Source of the DNA: Mycolicibacterium crocinum
GTDB lineage: Bacteria; Actinomycetota; Actinomycetes; Mycobacteriales; Mycobacteriaceae
DNA: 64,000 bases
Assembly (NCBI RefSeq): GCF_022370635.2
Contig: NZ_CP092362.2
Coordinates: 4,030,001 to 4,094,000 of the forward strand
Reading direction: 5' to 3'
Below the pieces are notes generated by a model. That model made no database searches. It saw nothing but the letters and a program-made list of their open reading frames with translations, and was not told the DNA's origin. Below, in pieces: positions 63,048 to 64,000 of the stretch. The position numbers and the translations under genes are program-made. Positions within the stretch are counted from its first letter, which is position 1, and every line of letters begins with the position of its first letter.

Positions 63048-63464
63048 TTAACCCACACTCTGAGCGAACGCCTGATGGGTCAGCGCCGAGTTCATGAAGT
63101 CCCGGAAGTGCAGCCACTTACCGTCGCGCAGCGTGATGATGTGGGCAAACTCCGATTCCCAGGTGTGCCCGGTCGCCGGCCGACGGAACTTCTGGTGTCC
63201 CCAGACCGCCAGGTTGTCGCCGTCGCCGATGAACAGCCACGGCTCCACCGCCACAATTTCGATGTGGGCACCGACCGTGCTGAAGAACTCGGCTGCCTCC
63301 GCGATGCCGCGGTAGTCCCCGGCGTAGGGAATGGCGGCACTGCCGTAGTAGGTGATGCGGATGTCCGGATCCAGATGGCGCAGCGCGGTGTCGAGGTCGC
63401 CGGCCGGGACCGCGGCATAAATGGCCCTGGTGGTCGCGATATTGGCGCTTTCGGTGGTTGTCAT
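63048..63464 (-). CDS. NTF2/SnoaL-like family protein
   Basis: A 138-residue cone-shaped alpha+beta protein (IYAAVPAGDLDTALRHLDPD, then VEPWLFIGDGDNLAVWGHQKFR, ending FRDFMNSALTHQAF). SnoaL-like folds serve as isomerases, hydrolases or binding proteins; I cannot tell which. Its start overlaps the P450 stop (ATGA), so it is translated with the P450 and probably acts on the same pathway. Confidence 0.78.
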   Translation of the reverse strand: MTTTESANIATTRAIYAAVPAGDLDTALRHLDPDIRITYYGSAAIPYAGDYRGIAEAAEFFSTVGAHIEIVAVEPWLFIGDGDNLAVWGHQKFRRPATGHTWESEFAHIITLRDGKWLHFRDFMNSALTHQAFAQSVG

Positions 63465-64000
63465 CGGGTCAGCTGCAGCGGCAGGCGGACGAAGCCGTGG
63501 GTGAGCAGGCTGGCGGTCTGGCGCTCGCCGGGCTCCTCGGACAGGCCGATCACCGAGTAGCGGTCCAGTACCGCGTTGACGATCGCGAGCACCTCCAGCC
63601 GGGCCAGCGGCGCCCCGAGGCAGAAATGCAGGCCGTGGCCGAAGGCCAGGTGTTGACGGATATTGGGCCGGTCGAGGTCCAGCCGTTCGGGATCTTCGAA
63701 CACGGCCGGGTCATGATTGGCCGATCCGAAGAACAACGCCACCCACTCCCCTTTGCGGATCGTGGCGCCGTCGATCTCGACGTCGCGGGTCGCGATCCGG
63801 AACAACCGGTTGGGCCCGGTGAGCCGCGCGACCTCCTCGATGAAGGTGCTCAGCAGCGAGCGATCGGCCCGCAGCCGGGCGGTGACCGCAGGTTCGCGTG
63901 CCATCGCATGCAGGACGCTGCCGATCAGATAGGTGGTCGTCTCGCTGCCGGCCACCACGAGCGTCACGCAGAATCGCACCACCTGTTCCGGAGTCAGCCG
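63461..64000 (-). CDS. Cytochrome P450, C-terminal part (cut by window edge)
   Basis: The last 179 or so residues of a P450; the frame is open to base 64000. The I-helix oxygen-activation motif VAGSETTT, the ExxR of FIEEVARL, and the haem loop FGHGLHFCLGAPLARLE with its Cys ligand can be read. It would be a bacterial class I monooxygenase needing ferredoxin. Its stop overlaps the NTF2-like gene. Confidence 0.92.
   Translation of the reverse strand, partial: RLTPEQVVRFCVTLVVAGSETTTYLIGSVLHAMAREPAVTARLRADRSLLSTFIEEVARLTGPNRLFRIATRDVEIDGATIRKGEWVALFFGSANHDPAVFEDPERLDLDRPNIRQHLAFGHGLHFCLGAPLARLEVLAIVNAVLDRYSVIGLSEEPGERQTASLLTHGFVRLPLQLTR

Overview
This window is a high-GC actinobacterial chromosome segment, almost certainly from a rapidly growing mycobacterium (Mycolicibacterium or Mycobacterium). 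The evidence is MmpL transporters, a PE-PPE esterase, an F420-type nitroreductase, and a gene order that follows the M. tuberculosis blocks Rv2314c-Rv2318, Rv2325c-Rv2327, Rv2342-Rv2345 and Rv2357c-Rv2368c, as I remember them. Assignments come from reading motifs and recalled homologues; no database search was run.

The first 30 kb is accessory. Two tandem MmpL genes (the first cut by the window edge) converge on a TetR gene. That TetR gene is divergent from a DUF385 nitroreductase, and two copies of a 16-bp palindrome lie between them. Next come a gene split by an in-frame TAG and then a Wadjet/EptABC/MksBEF-type condensin operon, jetA-jetB-jetC, with overlapping genes and no jetD nuclease gene in view. 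Behind jetC an ATP-grasp gene has been cut by a complete IS256-family (IS1081-like) element. The inverted repeats, an 8-bp target duplication and the restored reading frame can all be read directly. After that: an alpha/beta hydrolase, a Rieske oxygenase facing a TetR regulator across a 10-bp-arm inverted repeat, a PE-PPE esterase, a lipoprotein, an SsuD-like monooxygenase, a CsbD/DUF6131 stress pair, a quinone-oxidoreductase-like protein, a CAT-anticodon tRNA, a GAF protein, a threonine-aldolase-like enzyme and an AhpD-like protein.

From 27 to 45 kb is mostly transport and redox: tldE-tldD facing uspABC (amino-sugar ABC importer without its own ATPase), an ECF transporter (EcfT plus an S-A-A fusion), MarR and an MFS efflux pump, an F420-type LLM oxidoreductase, a bestrophin, a VIT1-like carrier, an acyl-CoA oxidase, a NorE/NorF-like membrane pair and a beta-CASP RNase.

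From 45.5 kb to the end is the conserved housekeeping block: tRNA-Asn, dnaG, a frameshifted AI-2E permease gene, dgt, a TPM-domain protein, glyS, the zinc regulators smtB-zur with a palindromic operator, uppS, recO, amiA2, a limonene-epoxide-hydrolase-like gene, and era-CBS protein-ybeY-phoH in one tightly overlapping run. The window ends inside a cytochrome P450 coupled to an NTF2-like gene.

The most notable region is 6.8-16.4 kb: an intact condensin core with no nuclease subunit in sight, flanked by two freshly broken genes and an insertion sequence.
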